Positions 1-7,346 of a stretch of 38,111 nt of DNA are shown here, in pieces. This DNA is from CAZHAC01 sp964383855. GTDB lineage: Bacteria; Chloroflexota; Dormibacteria; Dormibacterales; Dormibacteraceae. Location: the NCBI GenBank assembly GCA_964383855.1, contig CAYLIP010000022.1, positions 1-38,111 on the forward strand. Direction: 5' to 3'. Within the stretch, counting starts at the first letter, position 1. Each line of letters begins with the position of its first letter. A program made the position numbers and the translations under genes. The notes below the pieces were generated by a model, which did no database searches, was not told the origin of the DNA, and saw only the letters and a list, made by a program, of their open reading frames with translations.

Positions 1-1034
1 TAGCTGGTCAGGCCGGGGGCGGTGGCGACGCTGTCCGAGATGCCGGCCGACGTCCAGCCGAGCTGATCGCGATAGTCGACGATGAAGGCGTAGGCGTGAC
101 CGACCTCGCCGTCGAAGGTCGCCGAGGTGCCGGTCACACCGCTCAGCCAGGGCTGCGCGAGGCCGCCGTCGCGGACGACGGACACGTTGTAGGCGCCGGC
201 GCCGAGCGGCTTCCAGTCGAGCACGAACCGAGGTCCCTCCGCCTGCTTGATGCTGATCGCGATCGCGGGCAGCGGGCTGGCCGGAAAGCGAGGCGCCCCG
301 TCGAGCCAGAGGTTGCCCACGTCATGGGGCCAGGGATCGTCGGTGGCCCCCGACCATCCGTAGGGGTCGACCGGGACGAAGCCCTCGGTCAGGTAGACGC
401 CCCAGTGCAGGTGCTCGCCGGTGCTGGCGCCGGTGTTGCCCGAGATGCCGATCACCTGGCCCCGGCGGACGTGCTGGCCGCGGGCCACGAGGAGCCGGCT
501 CAGGTGGGCGTAGCGCGTGGTGATCCCGTTGCCGTGGTCGATCCGGACCTCCTGGCCGAAGCCGCACCGGGCACAGCCGGGCTTGTCCCAGTCCGAGTAG
601 CTGACGGTGCCGTCGGCGGAGGCCAGCACGTCCTCGTAGTAGAGCCCGTAGTCGAGACCGTCGTGGCCGTCATAGAAGAGCCAGGACTGCGAGGGCGGAC
701 CCTTCTCGTCGAAGCCGCCCGCCTGCTTGACCAGGCCGTCGTACCGGCAGACCAGCCCGTCGGGAACGTAGTTGGGGCTGCAGTGATCGAAGATCGAGGT
801 CACGTAAGCCGGCCGGTCGAAGGGCAGGGTGAGGAATCCCGCCGAGCTCGGACGCGACGGCCCCGCCCCATCCTCGAGGGGGCCGTTGGGAATCTGGCTC
901 GGGTACCACCAGCGGTGGAAGGCGACCTCTTTCTGCCCGGGAACCTTGGGCTCGGCGGCGAGGACCGGCGAAGCGGTGAGGATCACCGCCCCCGCGAGCA
1001 CGGCGAAGGCCACCAGGATCCAGCGAAGGGCCAC
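1..1034 (-). CDS. M23-family (LytM/lysostaphin-type) metalloendopeptidase, 3' end cut by window edge
   Basis: This is a zinc endopeptidase that would cleave peptide cross-links of peptidoglycan outside the membrane. The frame is open for 344 codons from a GTG at 1034, with an in-frame TGA four codons upstream, so this GTG is the natural start. Residues 1-27 form a signal peptide (hydrophobic core ending A-A-E). The M23 zinc ligands are visible: GHDGLDYG gives H124 and D128, and GEHLHWG gives H208 and H210. After the catalytic domain, residues from about 250 look like a fibronectin-III-type beta domain. The last two bases in the window read TA in this frame, so the stop codon may lie just at the edge. 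The gene is downstream of phnD2 on the same strand, 63 nt away, and may be a separate unit. The family is clear; the exact substrate is not. Confidence 0.85.
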   Translation of the reverse strand, partial: MALRWILVAFAVLAGAVILTASPVLAAEPKVPGQKEVAFHRWWYPSQIPNGPLEDGAGPSRPSSAGFLTLPFDRPAYVTSIFDHCSPNYVPDGLVCRYDGLVKQAGGFDEKGPPSQSWLFYDGHDGLDYGLYYEDVLASADGTVSYSDWDKPGCARCGFGQEVRIDHGNGITTRYAHLSRLLVARGQHVRRGQVIGISGNTGASTGEHLHWGVYLTEGFVPVDPYGWSGATDDPWPHDVGNLWLDGAPRFPASPLPAIAISIKQAEGPRFVLDWKPLGAGAYNVSVVRDGGLAQPWLSGVTGTSATFDGEVGHAYAFIVDYRDQLGWTSAGISDSVATAPGLTS

Positions 1035-1097
1035 GGCGCCCAGTCAACGCCTCATCCGCGACGGTGCCGCGGAGGGCTTGTTAAGAAGGGTTGAGTT

Positions 1098-2111
1098 CTA
1101 GCGGTGGGTTGGTGATGCCGAGGGCCGCCGGCTGGGCGTGGCGGCGGGCAGCACTCCATCCAGCAGGCGAGGGTTGACGGCGGCGACCGCCGCCCGCAGC
1201 AGGTCGAAGTCGCGGTCGCCCGCTGGCAGCATGGTCGGCGAGCCGCCCGAGAGGTCGGCGATCGGCCCCGCCGCGGGTGCGGACACGCCCAGGCGCAGCA
1301 GGCCGTCGCGCAGCCGGCTGGCCTGGCTCGAGCCCAGCCGCCACCCCGTGAAGACGACGTCACCAGGCACGTTGCCGGGCGCCACGAAGACGACCTTGGT
1401 GCGGTCGAAGACGTCGGGGATGAGAGCCCGCGCGGGCAGGCGTCCGTCGCCGGCGAGGGCGCCGCAGTCGGCGATGCCGTTGTAGACGGAGAGCGAGACG
1501 GCCAGATCGGTGGGCGTGGGCGGGCCCTTGAGAAGGTCGCGGTCGGGGTCCAGGTGGTTCAGCCCGAGGAAGTAACGGGGCCACACGTAGCCGCTGAGCG
1601 ACGCCTGGTCCTCGAAGGCGAAGCGCTTGCCCTTGAGGGCGCCCCAGTCGCCGCCGCCGGAGACGAGCTCCGGGATGTCGAGGGTCGAGTTGCAGATCAG
1701 GACCGCGGGCGTGCCCGGCTGCGGCTTGCAGTCCGGCGCCGGCGGGTTCGCGGCGTAGGTCGGAAAGCAGCGGGCGGCCCGCAGGACGGGATTGAAGGGG
1801 TGCCGCTGGCGGAGCGCGGCGTAGGTCAGCGCGTCCGACCAGGCGAAGTCGATGCTGCCCGCCGAGAGGTCGGCATCCAGCGCCTCCGCCGAAGGCTCCG
1901 CCCTCACCACCACCGGGAGCTTCAGCATTCCCGAGAGCTGGCCCGCCAGCTGCTGGGCGGCGAGTGTCTGGGCGGCGGAGGACCGGTTGGGGGCCAGGCC
2001 GAGCACGAGCATGGCCTTGGGCGACGGGGTCGGCGCGGGGCCGGCAAGTCCCGCGCACGCCGACACGGCAAGCAGGGCGCCGGCGGCCACCGCGCTCAGG
2101 AGTCGGCGCAA
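1098..2111 (-). CDS. phnD: PhnD-type phosphonate/phosphate ABC transporter substrate-binding lipoprotein (second paralogue)
   Basis: This is a solute-binding lipoprotein for a phosphonate-, phosphite- or phosphate-type ABC importer. The N-terminus has a positively charged start, a hydrophobic stretch and a lipobox ending at the Cys of AVSAC (about residue 19). The mature part keeps PhnD-family landmarks such as DFAWSDALTYAALRQ (in place of the usual DIGWLGPxxY) and KGKRFAFEDQASLSGYVWP (family pattern GKxFAFxDPxSxSGxxxP). The length of 337 aa is normal. The start is TTG, supported by a TAGAGT hexamer 7 nt upstream. It lies 24 nt after phnE, so it closes the phnD-phnC-phnE-phnD cluster but may also be transcribed alone. 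The substrate cannot be told from sequence alone. Confidence 0.82.
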   Translation of the reverse strand: MRRLLSAVAAGALLAVSACAGLAGPAPTPSPKAMLVLGLAPNRSSAAQTLAAQQLAGQLSGMLKLPVVVRAEPSAEALDADLSAGSIDFAWSDALTYAALRQRHPFNPVLRAARCFPTYAANPPAPDCKPQPGTPAVLICNSTLDIPELVSGGGDWGALKGKRFAFEDQASLSGYVWPRYFLGLNHLDPDRDLLKGPPTPTDLAVSLSVYNGIADCGALAGDGRLPARALIPDVFDRTKVVFVAPGNVPGDVVFTGWRLGSSQASRLRDGLLRLGVSAPAAGPIADLSGGSPTMLPAGDRDFDLLRAAVAAVNPRLLDGVLPAATPSRRPSASPTHR

Positions 2112-2118
2112 CGGTCCT

Positions 2119-2124
2119 ACTCTA
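2119..2124 (-). promoter_or_regulatory. Candidate leaderless promoter -10 (TAGAGT) for the second phnD
   Basis: TAGAGT reads on the minus strand 7 nt before the TTG start at 2111, inside the 24-nt gap after phnE. It matches the TANNNT-N6-10-start pattern seen at other operon heads in this window. It suggests the second binding protein can be made independently of phnCE. Confidence 0.5.
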
Positions 2125-2135
2125 CGGGCGGCGGA

Positions 2136-2984
2136 TCAGACCAGCCGCCGGCGGATGGAGGCGGACGAGTAGTCGATGAGGGTGGTCAGGATCACCACCA
2201 CGATGATCCACATCGCCAGGTCGGGATAGAGGAAGAGCCCGATGTACTGCTGGAGGATCAGGCCCAGGCCGCCCGCCCCCACGATGCCGAGGTAGGTGGA
2301 GGAGTGGATGTTGACCTCGAAGGTGTAGAGGACATGGGCGACCATGTAGGGCGTCACCTGGGGCACCACGCCGTGCCAGATGACCTGGATCGGGTTGGCG
2401 CCGGTCGCGGTCAGCGCATCGACCTGGCCCCAGTCGATCGCCTCGATCGCCTCTGAGAAGAGCTTGGCGATCAGGCCGACCGAGAAGGTCGTCAGGGCCA
2501 GCACCCCCGGGAAGGGGCCGATGCCGACGATGATCACGAAGATGATGGCCCAGACCAGGGTGGGGATCGCCCTGATCACGCTCAGCAGGAAGCGGACGGC
2601 GAAGTAGACGGCGGAGCCGAGGGGGTTGCGCCGCATGAGGTTGCGGGCGGCGATGAAGCTGACCGGGATCGCGATCACGGCGCCGAGGAGCGTTCCCAGG
2701 ACCGCGATGTAGAGCGTCTCCAGGGTCTTGAGCAGGATGGGATCGACCAGGTCGCCGAAGGCGGGATGGGCGAACCCGCCCAGGACCCGGCCGACCTGGT
2801 CCGCCTTGGACAGGAAGAGCCCGAAATCGACCTGGGTCCGGTTCCAGGTGAAGGCCATCAGCACCAGCAGCAGGACCGCCAGCCCGAGGTTGCGGATGCG
2901 CTCCCGGTTGCGGATCGCCTCCGCCTCGGCCATCAGCTCCGGGAGCGTTCGCCGGCGCGGCTCAGTCGTAGCCGAGGCGGCCAT
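2136..2984 (-). CDS. phnE: Phosphonate/phosphate-type ABC transporter permease PhnE
   Basis: This is the inner-membrane permease of the Phn importer, forming the channel as a dimer with PhnC and receiving substrate from PhnD. The protein has 282 aa, normal for PhnE. After a charged N-terminal tail come about six hydrophobic segments: LAVLLLVLMAF near residue 40, LYIAVLGTLLGAVIAIPVSF near 95, then IPTLVWAIIFVIIVGIGPF and later ones. The cytoplasmic ABC-coupling loop reads DALTATGANPIQVIWHGVVP. The 5' end overlaps the 3' end of phnC by 23 nt, which indicates translational coupling. The ATG at 2984 is the only start that fits this overlap. Confidence 0.9.
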   Translation of the reverse strand: MAASATTEPRRRTLPELMAEAEAIRNRERIRNLGLAVLLLVLMAFTWNRTQVDFGLFLSKADQVGRVLGGFAHPAFGDLVDPILLKTLETLYIAVLGTLLGAVIAIPVSFIAARNLMRRNPLGSAVYFAVRFLLSVIRAIPTLVWAIIFVIIVGIGPFPGVLALTTFSVGLIAKLFSEAIEAIDWGQVDALTATGANPIQVIWHGVVPQVTPYMVAHVLYTFEVNIHSSTYLGIVGAGGLGLILQQYIGLFLYPDLAMWIIVVVILTTLIDYSSASIRRRLV

Positions 2985-3747
2985 AGATCCTCCGGTAGGC
3001 TTCCTCGCCGAGGTCGGCCGGCGACCCGTCGTAGACCAGGCGGCCCTGGCGCATGGCGACGATGCGGTCGGCGTAGCGCTTGGCCAGCTCCAGGTGGTGG
3101 ATGGCGCAGAGCACCGTGATCCCGTCCGAGCGGTTGATGTCGCGCAGGTAGTCGAGCACGACCACCGCCGTTTCCGGGTCGAGCGAGGCCACGGGCTCGT
3201 CGGCGAGCAGGATCTCCGGCTCCTGGGCGAGGGCGCGCGCGAGCGCCACCCGCTGCATCTGGCCGCCCGAAAGCATGTCCGCGCGCACGGTCGCCTTCTC
3301 GGCGATGTCGAGCCTCTCCAGCGCTCGCCAGGCCAGTTCCTGGTCGTGCGCGCTGTAGCCGGGGAAGAGCGCGCGCAGGCCCTCCTGGTAGCCGAGCCGC
3401 CCGGTCAGCACGTTGGCCAGGACCGGCGAGCGGCGCACCAGGTTGAACTGCTGGAAGACCATCGCCGTCCGCCGCCGCGCCCGGCGCAGCGCCTGTCCGC
3501 CGAGGGCGGTCATCTCCTCGCCCCCGACCCAGACCCGCCCGGCGCTGGGCTCGACCAGCCGGTTGATGCAGCGCAGGAGGGTGGACTTGCCCGATCCCGA
3601 GGGCCCGATCACGCAGACGAACTGTCCGGCCGGCACCTCGAGGCTGACACCGTCGAGCGCCCGCGTGCCGGTGTCGAAGACCTTGCTCAGGCCCTCGACC
3701 CGGATCAGCGAGGTGGCGGCCGCCGAGGCGGCCGCCATCTTCGTCAT
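2962..3747 (-). CDS. phnC: Phosphonate/phosphate-type ABC transporter ATP-binding protein PhnC
   Basis: This cytoplasmic ATPase drives the Phn importer. The 261-aa protein shows Walker A GPSGSGKST (residues 48-56), the Q-loop VFQQFNLV (97-104), the signature LSGGQ (159-163) and Walker B ILLADEP (179-185) followed by the D-loop SLD and the H-loop AIHH. These are in the order and spacing of the PhnC/polar-amino-acid ABC class. It is followed directly by phnE (23-nt overlap) and preceded 7 nt away by the first phnD. No phnF-P carbon-phosphorus lyase genes are in the window, so phosphite or phosphate are possible substrates as well as phosphonates. Confidence 0.92.
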   Translation of the reverse strand: MTKMAAASAAATSLIRVEGLSKVFDTGTRALDGVSLEVPAGQFVCVIGPSGSGKSTLLRCINRLVEPSAGRVWVGGEEMTALGGQALRRARRRTAMVFQQFNLVRRSPVLANVLTGRLGYQEGLRALFPGYSAHDQELAWRALERLDIAEKATVRADMLSGGQMQRVALARALAQEPEILLADEPVASLDPETAVVVLDYLRDINRSDGITVLCAIHHLELAKRYADRIVAMRQGRLVYDGSPADLGEEAYRRIYGRLGYD

Positions 3748-3754
3748 GTGCTCG

Positions 3755-4657
3755 CTAGCCGTTGAGCAGCGCGGGGTTGACCGTCTTGATCACGTCCCGC
3801 AGGTTGTCGTAGTCCTTGTCGCTGGCCGGCGCCAGGGAGTCGATGGTGTAGAGCTTCTTCAGCGGGTCGGCCATGGTCGGGTCGGTGCCCAGGGCGAGCA
3901 TGGCGTCCTTGAGCTTCTTCTTCTGGGCCGGGTTCAGGTTGTGCCGGATCATCTGCGGGTCGCCCGGGACCGGCGGGTCGGTGGTGGCGATGACCTTGGT
4001 CTTGGTCATGATGCCGGGGCAGGAGGTGTCGGCGCCCACGTTCTTGCGGGCGTCGTCGTAGATGGCGCCGGCGTCGACCACTCCCTGGCAGACGTTGACC
4101 GCGATCTGGGTCTGGTTGGAGATGTTGACGGTCTGGCCGAGGTTCTTGGGATCGAACCCGGCCTTCATCATCATGTAGTGCGGGTAGAGGTTGCTCGAGG
4201 CCGAGGTGGGGTCACCGAAGGCGAACTTCTTGCCCTTGAGATCGGCGATCGAATTGATGCCCGAGTTGTTGTTGACGATGATGAACGCCTTGTAGCTGGG
4301 CAGCCCGTTGCGGACCGACTTGGTGACCGCCTCCGCCCCGTTCTTCTTGTGCGCGATCACGTAGTCGAGGGGGCCGACCCAGCCGATGTCCACGTTGTTG
4401 GAGGTCATGCCCTCGGTCACCGCCGCGTAGCTGGTCAGCACCTGCGAGGTGACGTGATAGCCGGTCTTCTTGGACAGGTAGTCGGCGATCAGCGTGGCGT
4501 TGGTCTGCACGATGCTGGTCGTCTGAGAGGGCACAAAGCCCATCACGATCTCCTGCTTGATCGGGGCCGGTGTTGGCTGGGAGCCGCTCGATGCACCGCC
4601 GCAGGCGGCGATCAAAAGGGCCGAAACGGCGACCACGAATCGCTTCGGTAGTTTCAA
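3755..4657 (-). CDS. phnD: PhnD-type phosphonate/phosphate-binding lipoprotein (first paralogue)
   Basis: This is the substrate-binding lipoprotein of the Phn importer and the first gene of the cluster. I choose a TTG start at 4657: it follows a good Shine-Dalgarno run (AGGAGAGGAG) and places a signal peptide (KLPKRFVVAVSALL) directly before the lipobox IAAC, giving 300 aa. The frame stays open upstream, but the added residues are low-complexity (DTPGKDTPKTP) and would put 24 or more residues before the signal peptide. Family motifs are clear: VDIGWVGPLDYVIA and KGKKFAFGDPTSASSNLYP. It shares recognisable architecture with the second phnD but only moderate sequence similarity, so the two may bind different ligands. 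Confidence 0.88.
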   Translation of the reverse strand: MKLPKRFVVAVSALLIAACGGASSGSQPTPAPIKQEIVMGFVPSQTTSIVQTNATLIADYLSKKTGYHVTSQVLTSYAAVTEGMTSNNVDIGWVGPLDYVIAHKKNGAEAVTKSVRNGLPSYKAFIIVNNNSGINSIADLKGKKFAFGDPTSASSNLYPHYMMMKAGFDPKNLGQTVNISNQTQIAVNVCQGVVDAGAIYDDARKNVGADTSCPGIMTKTKVIATTDPPVPGDPQMIRHNLNPAQKKKLKDAMLALGTDPTMADPLKKLYTIDSLAPASDKDYDNLRDVIKTVNPALLNG

Positions 4658-4674
4658 AGGCTCCTCTCCTTCCA

Positions 4675-4710
4675 GGGGTGTCTTTGGGGTGTCTTTGCCC
4701 GGGGTGTCTT
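4675..4710. repeat. Triple 10-bp direct repeat (GGGGTGTCTT) upstream of phnD: candidate Pho-type operator
   Basis: GGGGTGTCTTT occurs at 4675-4685 and again at 4686-4696, an exact 11-bp period. GGGGTGTCTT occurs a third time at 4701-4710 after a GCCC spacer. On the phnD strand the units read AAAGACACCCC. Direct repeats with an 11-bp period are the form of PhoB and PhoP boxes, and the gene behind them is a phosphorus importer. The repeats lie 18-53 nt before the chosen phnD start. If the start were further upstream they would be coding, so the operator role is inference. Confidence 0.5.
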
Positions 4711-4723
4711 GATAAGGCTCGGC

Positions 4724-4730
4724 TAGCATA
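4724..4730. promoter_or_regulatory. Overlapping divergent -10 elements between phnD and the MDR dehydrogenase
   Basis: On the plus strand TAGCAT (4724-4729) stands 7 nt before the GTG at 4737. On the minus strand TATGCT (4725-4730) would start phnD transcription with a leader of about 60 nt that contains the three GGGGTGTCTT repeats and the Shine-Dalgarno sequence. Both match TANNNT. Confidence 0.45.
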
Positions 4731-4736
4731 GCCACA

Positions 4737-5768
4737 GTGGCGGGGATGAGAAGCGAGGGCCGGGCCGCGGTGCTCACGGAGGCGATCGGGCCCCAAGGGG
4801 TTTCGGTGCTTGACCGCCCGGAAACGCCCCTGGAAGAAGGGGAGGTGGCGATCAAGACCCGATTCGCCGGCCTCAACCACCTGGACCTCTGGGTGGCCTC
4901 CGGGGCCCAGCGCATAGAGCCGCCGCGCGTCCTCTGCGCCGACGGCGCAGGCGTCGTCAGCGAGTCGCGCGACCCCCGCTGGCGGCCCGGCGACGAGGTG
5001 GTCGTCTACCCGGTCCGCTGCTGCTGGCAGTGCGACGCCTGCCGCTCCGGCCAGCAGGTCTTCTGCCGCAGCTTTGGGATCGTCGGAGAGCACACCGACG
5101 GCACGGCCTGCACGCGCTTCGTGGCGCCGGCCGCCAACCTCTATCCGCGGCCGCAGAACCTGTCCTGGGAGGAGTCGGGCGCCTTCGGCCTCACCTTCCT
5201 GACCGCGTGGCGCATGCTCACCACGCGCGCCCGGCTGCAGGCCGGTGAGACGCTGCTCGTGGTCGGCGCCGGCGCCGGCGTGGCCGCCGCCGCGATCGCC
5301 ATCGGGCGGCACCTGGGGGCGCGCGTGCTGGCCACCTCGCGCTCGGAGGCCAAGCAGGCGCGGGCGCGCGAGCTGGGCGCCGAGCAGGCGTTTCCCTCGC
5401 AGGGGTTTTCCAGGGCGGTGCGCGAGGCCTCCGGGGGCGGCGGCGTCGACGTCGTCTTCGAGCACGTGGGCCCGGCCACCCTCGAGGAGTCGATCCGCTC
5501 GGTACGCAAGGGCGGCCGGATCGTCTTCTGCGGCTCCACCAGCGGGGTCAAGGCCGAGCTCACGATGCCCCGCCTCTTCCTCAACCAGATCGAACTGACC
5601 GGCTCCACCATGGGCACCGCCCCCGAGTTCGAGGCGATGCTGGAGGCGGTGGGCTCGGGCCTCAAGCCGGTCGTTGACTCGACCTACCCCCTCGCGGAGG
5701 TGCAGGCGGCGCTCGCGCACCTCGACCAGGGAGAGCAGTTCGGAAAGGTCGTCCTCGAGGTCAGTTGA
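4737..5768 (+). CDS. Zinc-binding MDR alcohol dehydrogenase / quinone-oxidoreductase-like protein
   Basis: This is an NAD(P)H-dependent medium-chain dehydrogenase/reductase of about 343 aa. The structural zinc lobe is perfect: C96, C99, C102 and C110 in a CX2CX2CX7C pattern. The usual catalytic-zinc positions are altered: the first Cys region reads AGLNHLDLW and the GHE region reads CADGAG. This is typical of the MDR subgroup annotated as zinc-binding quinone oxidoreductases, so the reaction is uncertain. The Rossmann part starts at about residue 170 with the glycine-rich VVGAGAGVAAAA. The start is either GTG 4737, supported by TAGCAT 7 nt upstream, or ATG 4746. Its TGA overlaps the TTG start of surE (TTGA), so the two are translationally coupled. 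Confidence 0.85.
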   Translation: MAGMRSEGRAAVLTEAIGPQGVSVLDRPETPLEEGEVAIKTRFAGLNHLDLWVASGAQRIEPPRVLCADGAGVVSESRDPRWRPGDEVVVYPVRCCWQCDACRSGQQVFCRSFGIVGEHTDGTACTRFVAPAANLYPRPQNLSWEESGAFGLTFLTAWRMLTTRARLQAGETLLVVGAGAGVAAAAIAIGRHLGARVLATSRSEAKQARARELGAEQAFPSQGFSRAVREASGGGGVDVVFEHVGPATLEESIRSVRKGGRIVFCGSTSGVKAELTMPRLFLNQIELTGSTMGTAPEFEAMLEAVGSGLKPVVDSTYPLAEVQAALAHLDQGEQFGKVVLEVS

Positions 5769-6580
5769 GCGTCGCGGCCACCCGCGTCCGCCGCCGCGGC
5801 CGCCAGAAGGAAGATCGCAGGCCGAGGATCCTCGTCTCCAACGACGACGGGATCACGTCGCCCGGCCTGCACGCGCTCTTTGCCGAGATGAAGAAGCTCG
5901 GGGACGCAACCGCCATCGCGCCCGACGCCGAGCGGTCCGCGGTGGGGCACGCCATCACCACCCTCACCCCGCTGCGGGCCAAGCCCTTCAGCCTGGGCCG
6001 GGAGCAGATCGGCTACGCCGTGAACGGGACCCCGGCCGACTGCGTCAAGCTGGCCGTGGGCGCTCTCCTCGACTCCGCGCCCGACCTCGTCGTGTCAGGC
6101 ATCAACCTCGGCCCCAACACGGCGACCAACATCATCTACTCGGGAACCGTCTCGGCGGCCACCGAAGGCCGGATCCTGGGGATCCCCTCGATCGCCATCT
6201 CGCTCGGCACCTTCGTCGACCCCGACTGGTCGGTGGCGGCCGTCTTCGCGCGCCAGCTGGCTCGCCACGTGCTCGAGCGCGGGCTGCCCCCCCGGGTCCT
6301 GCTCAACGTCAACGTGCCCAACCTGCCTCGCGACCGGATCAAGGGCGTCAAGTTCACTCGCCAGGGCGAGTCGGCTTACGTGGAGGACTTCGCGGTCCGG
6401 GAGGACCCGCGGCGCCAGCCCTACTACTGGCTGGCCGGCAGCTACAAGCTGCAGGACACCGACGAGGACACCGACGCCTGGGCCCTCGAGAACGGCTGGA
6501 TCTCGGTCACGCCGATCACATTCGACCTCACCGCCTACCAGTTCCTGCCCGACGTTCGCGACTGGGGAGTCCGGCTTTAA
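5765..6580 (+). CDS. surE: 5'/3'-nucleotidase SurE
   Basis: SurE is a metal-dependent phosphatase that removes phosphate from 5'- and 3'-nucleoside monophosphates and can act on short polyphosphate. The 271-aa protein carries the N-terminal metal site RILVSNDDGI (N26, D27, D28), the ligand region APDAERSAVGHA, the conserved GTPADCVKLA and VSGINLGPN. The TTG start overlaps the stop of the MDR gene by 4 nt. The first 20 residues, before RILVSNDDG, are a short basic extension not found in most family members, so translation could begin later, although I see no better start. In context it would feed nucleosides to the salvage genes near 13-19 kb and release phosphate. Confidence 0.93.
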   Translation: MSVAATRVRRRGRQKEDRRPRILVSNDDGITSPGLHALFAEMKKLGDATAIAPDAERSAVGHAITTLTPLRAKPFSLGREQIGYAVNGTPADCVKLAVGALLDSAPDLVVSGINLGPNTATNIIYSGTVSAATEGRILGIPSIAISLGTFVDPDWSVAAVFARQLARHVLERGLPPRVLLNVNVPNLPRDRIKGVKFTRQGESAYVEDFAVREDPRRQPYYWLAGSYKLQDTDEDTDAWALENGWISVTPITFDLTAYQFLPDVRDWGVRL

Positions 6581-6605
6581 CCATCGGGGGCGTAAACCAT
6601 TCCCC

Positions 6606-7346
6606 ATGGCTGCTCCATCGCCGATCCGCATCGTCCCGCTCTACGCGCCCGACCTCGCGGCCGCGCCCAAGGCGCCGCCTCCTCAGCTGACCTACCGCGG
6701 CGGCCCGCTGCTCGGGGCGCCAGAGGTCTTCACCGTCTTCTGGGGCTCGGCCTGGGCGGAGCGGCAGGACCTCCTCGACCAGCTCAACGGCTTCTTCGAT
6801 TACGTCCTGACCAGCCCGCTGCTGGACCAGCTGGGGGAGTACAGCGTGGAAGGCCAGGCCATCGGCCACGGGCGGCGGACGGGCACCCTGCAGGCGGCCG
6901 ACCCCGATCCGGGGGCCACGGTCACAGATGCGCAGGTGCAGGCGTTCCTGGACGGCCGGGCCGGGCAGCGCCCGGAATTCCCCGACCCCGGCCCGAACAC
7001 GCTGGTTTTCCTATACCTGCCTTCCGGGACCACGGTTGAGCAGGACGGCGCCGCCTCCTGCAGCCAGTTCTGCGGCTACCACCAGCAGACGGCAGGCGGG
7101 CTCTACTACGCCGTCATGCCGGCTCCCGACTGCAGCGGCTGCCTGGGCGGCCTGTCCGAGCTGGAGGCGCTCACCTCGACCAGCTCCCACGAGCTGTGCG
7201 AGGCCATCACCGACCCGGTTCCCGGGCAGGGCTGGTACGACGACAGTCACGGCGAGATCGGCGACATCTGCGCCTGGCAGACCAGGCCGCTCGGCGCCTA
7301 CACGGTGCAGCTGGAGTGGTCGAACCAGGCGGGGGCCTGCCGGTGA
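6606..7346 (+). CDS. Cys-rich HELxE putative metallopeptidase-like protein, function unknown
   Basis: I cannot name this 246-aa protein. The C-terminal third has SSHELCEAITDP (H195, E196, E199) followed by GWYDDSHGEIGDIC, a combination seen in uncharacterised bacterial proteins that look like zinc metallopeptidases or Exordium/Phi-1-like proteins. HExxE plus a downstream acidic cluster would fit a metal site, but this is inference. Seven Cys residues (152, 156, 176, 179, 198, 222, 245) suggest disulfides and an extracytoplasmic life, yet there is no signal peptide; the N-terminus is MAAPSPIRIVPLYAPD. An aromatic stretch VFTVFWGSAW near residue 45 resembles the start of the globular domain. 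Its TGA overlaps the GTG of the next gene by 4 nt, so the two products are made together. Confidence 0.6.
   Translation: MAAPSPIRIVPLYAPDLAAAPKAPPPQLTYRGGPLLGAPEVFTVFWGSAWAERQDLLDQLNGFFDYVLTSPLLDQLGEYSVEGQAIGHGRRTGTLQAADPDPGATVTDAQVQAFLDGRAGQRPEFPDPGPNTLVFLYLPSGTTVEQDGAASCSQFCGYHQQTAGGLYYAVMPAPDCSGCLGGLSELEALTSTSSHELCEAITDPVPGQGWYDDSHGEIGDICAWQTRPLGAYTVQLEWSNQAGACR

Noticed and set aside
96..1094. A 332-codon plus-strand frame over the M23 gene
   Set aside because: The minus strand encodes a full M23 motif set and signal peptide; the plus frame is a GC-skewed antisense reading rich in Ala, Gly, Val and Asp with no domain.
4658..4915. N-terminal extension of the first phnD up to an ATG at 4915
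   Set aside because: It would overlap the divergent dehydrogenase, adds basic and DTPGKDTPKTP-like low-complexity sequence, and displaces the signal peptide from the N-terminus.
4212..5720. A 502-codon minus-strand frame across phnD and the MDR dehydrogenase
   Set aside because: It overlaps two genes with clear motifs, is Arg/Ala/Gly-rich and spans a divergent promoter region; an antisense shadow of high GC.
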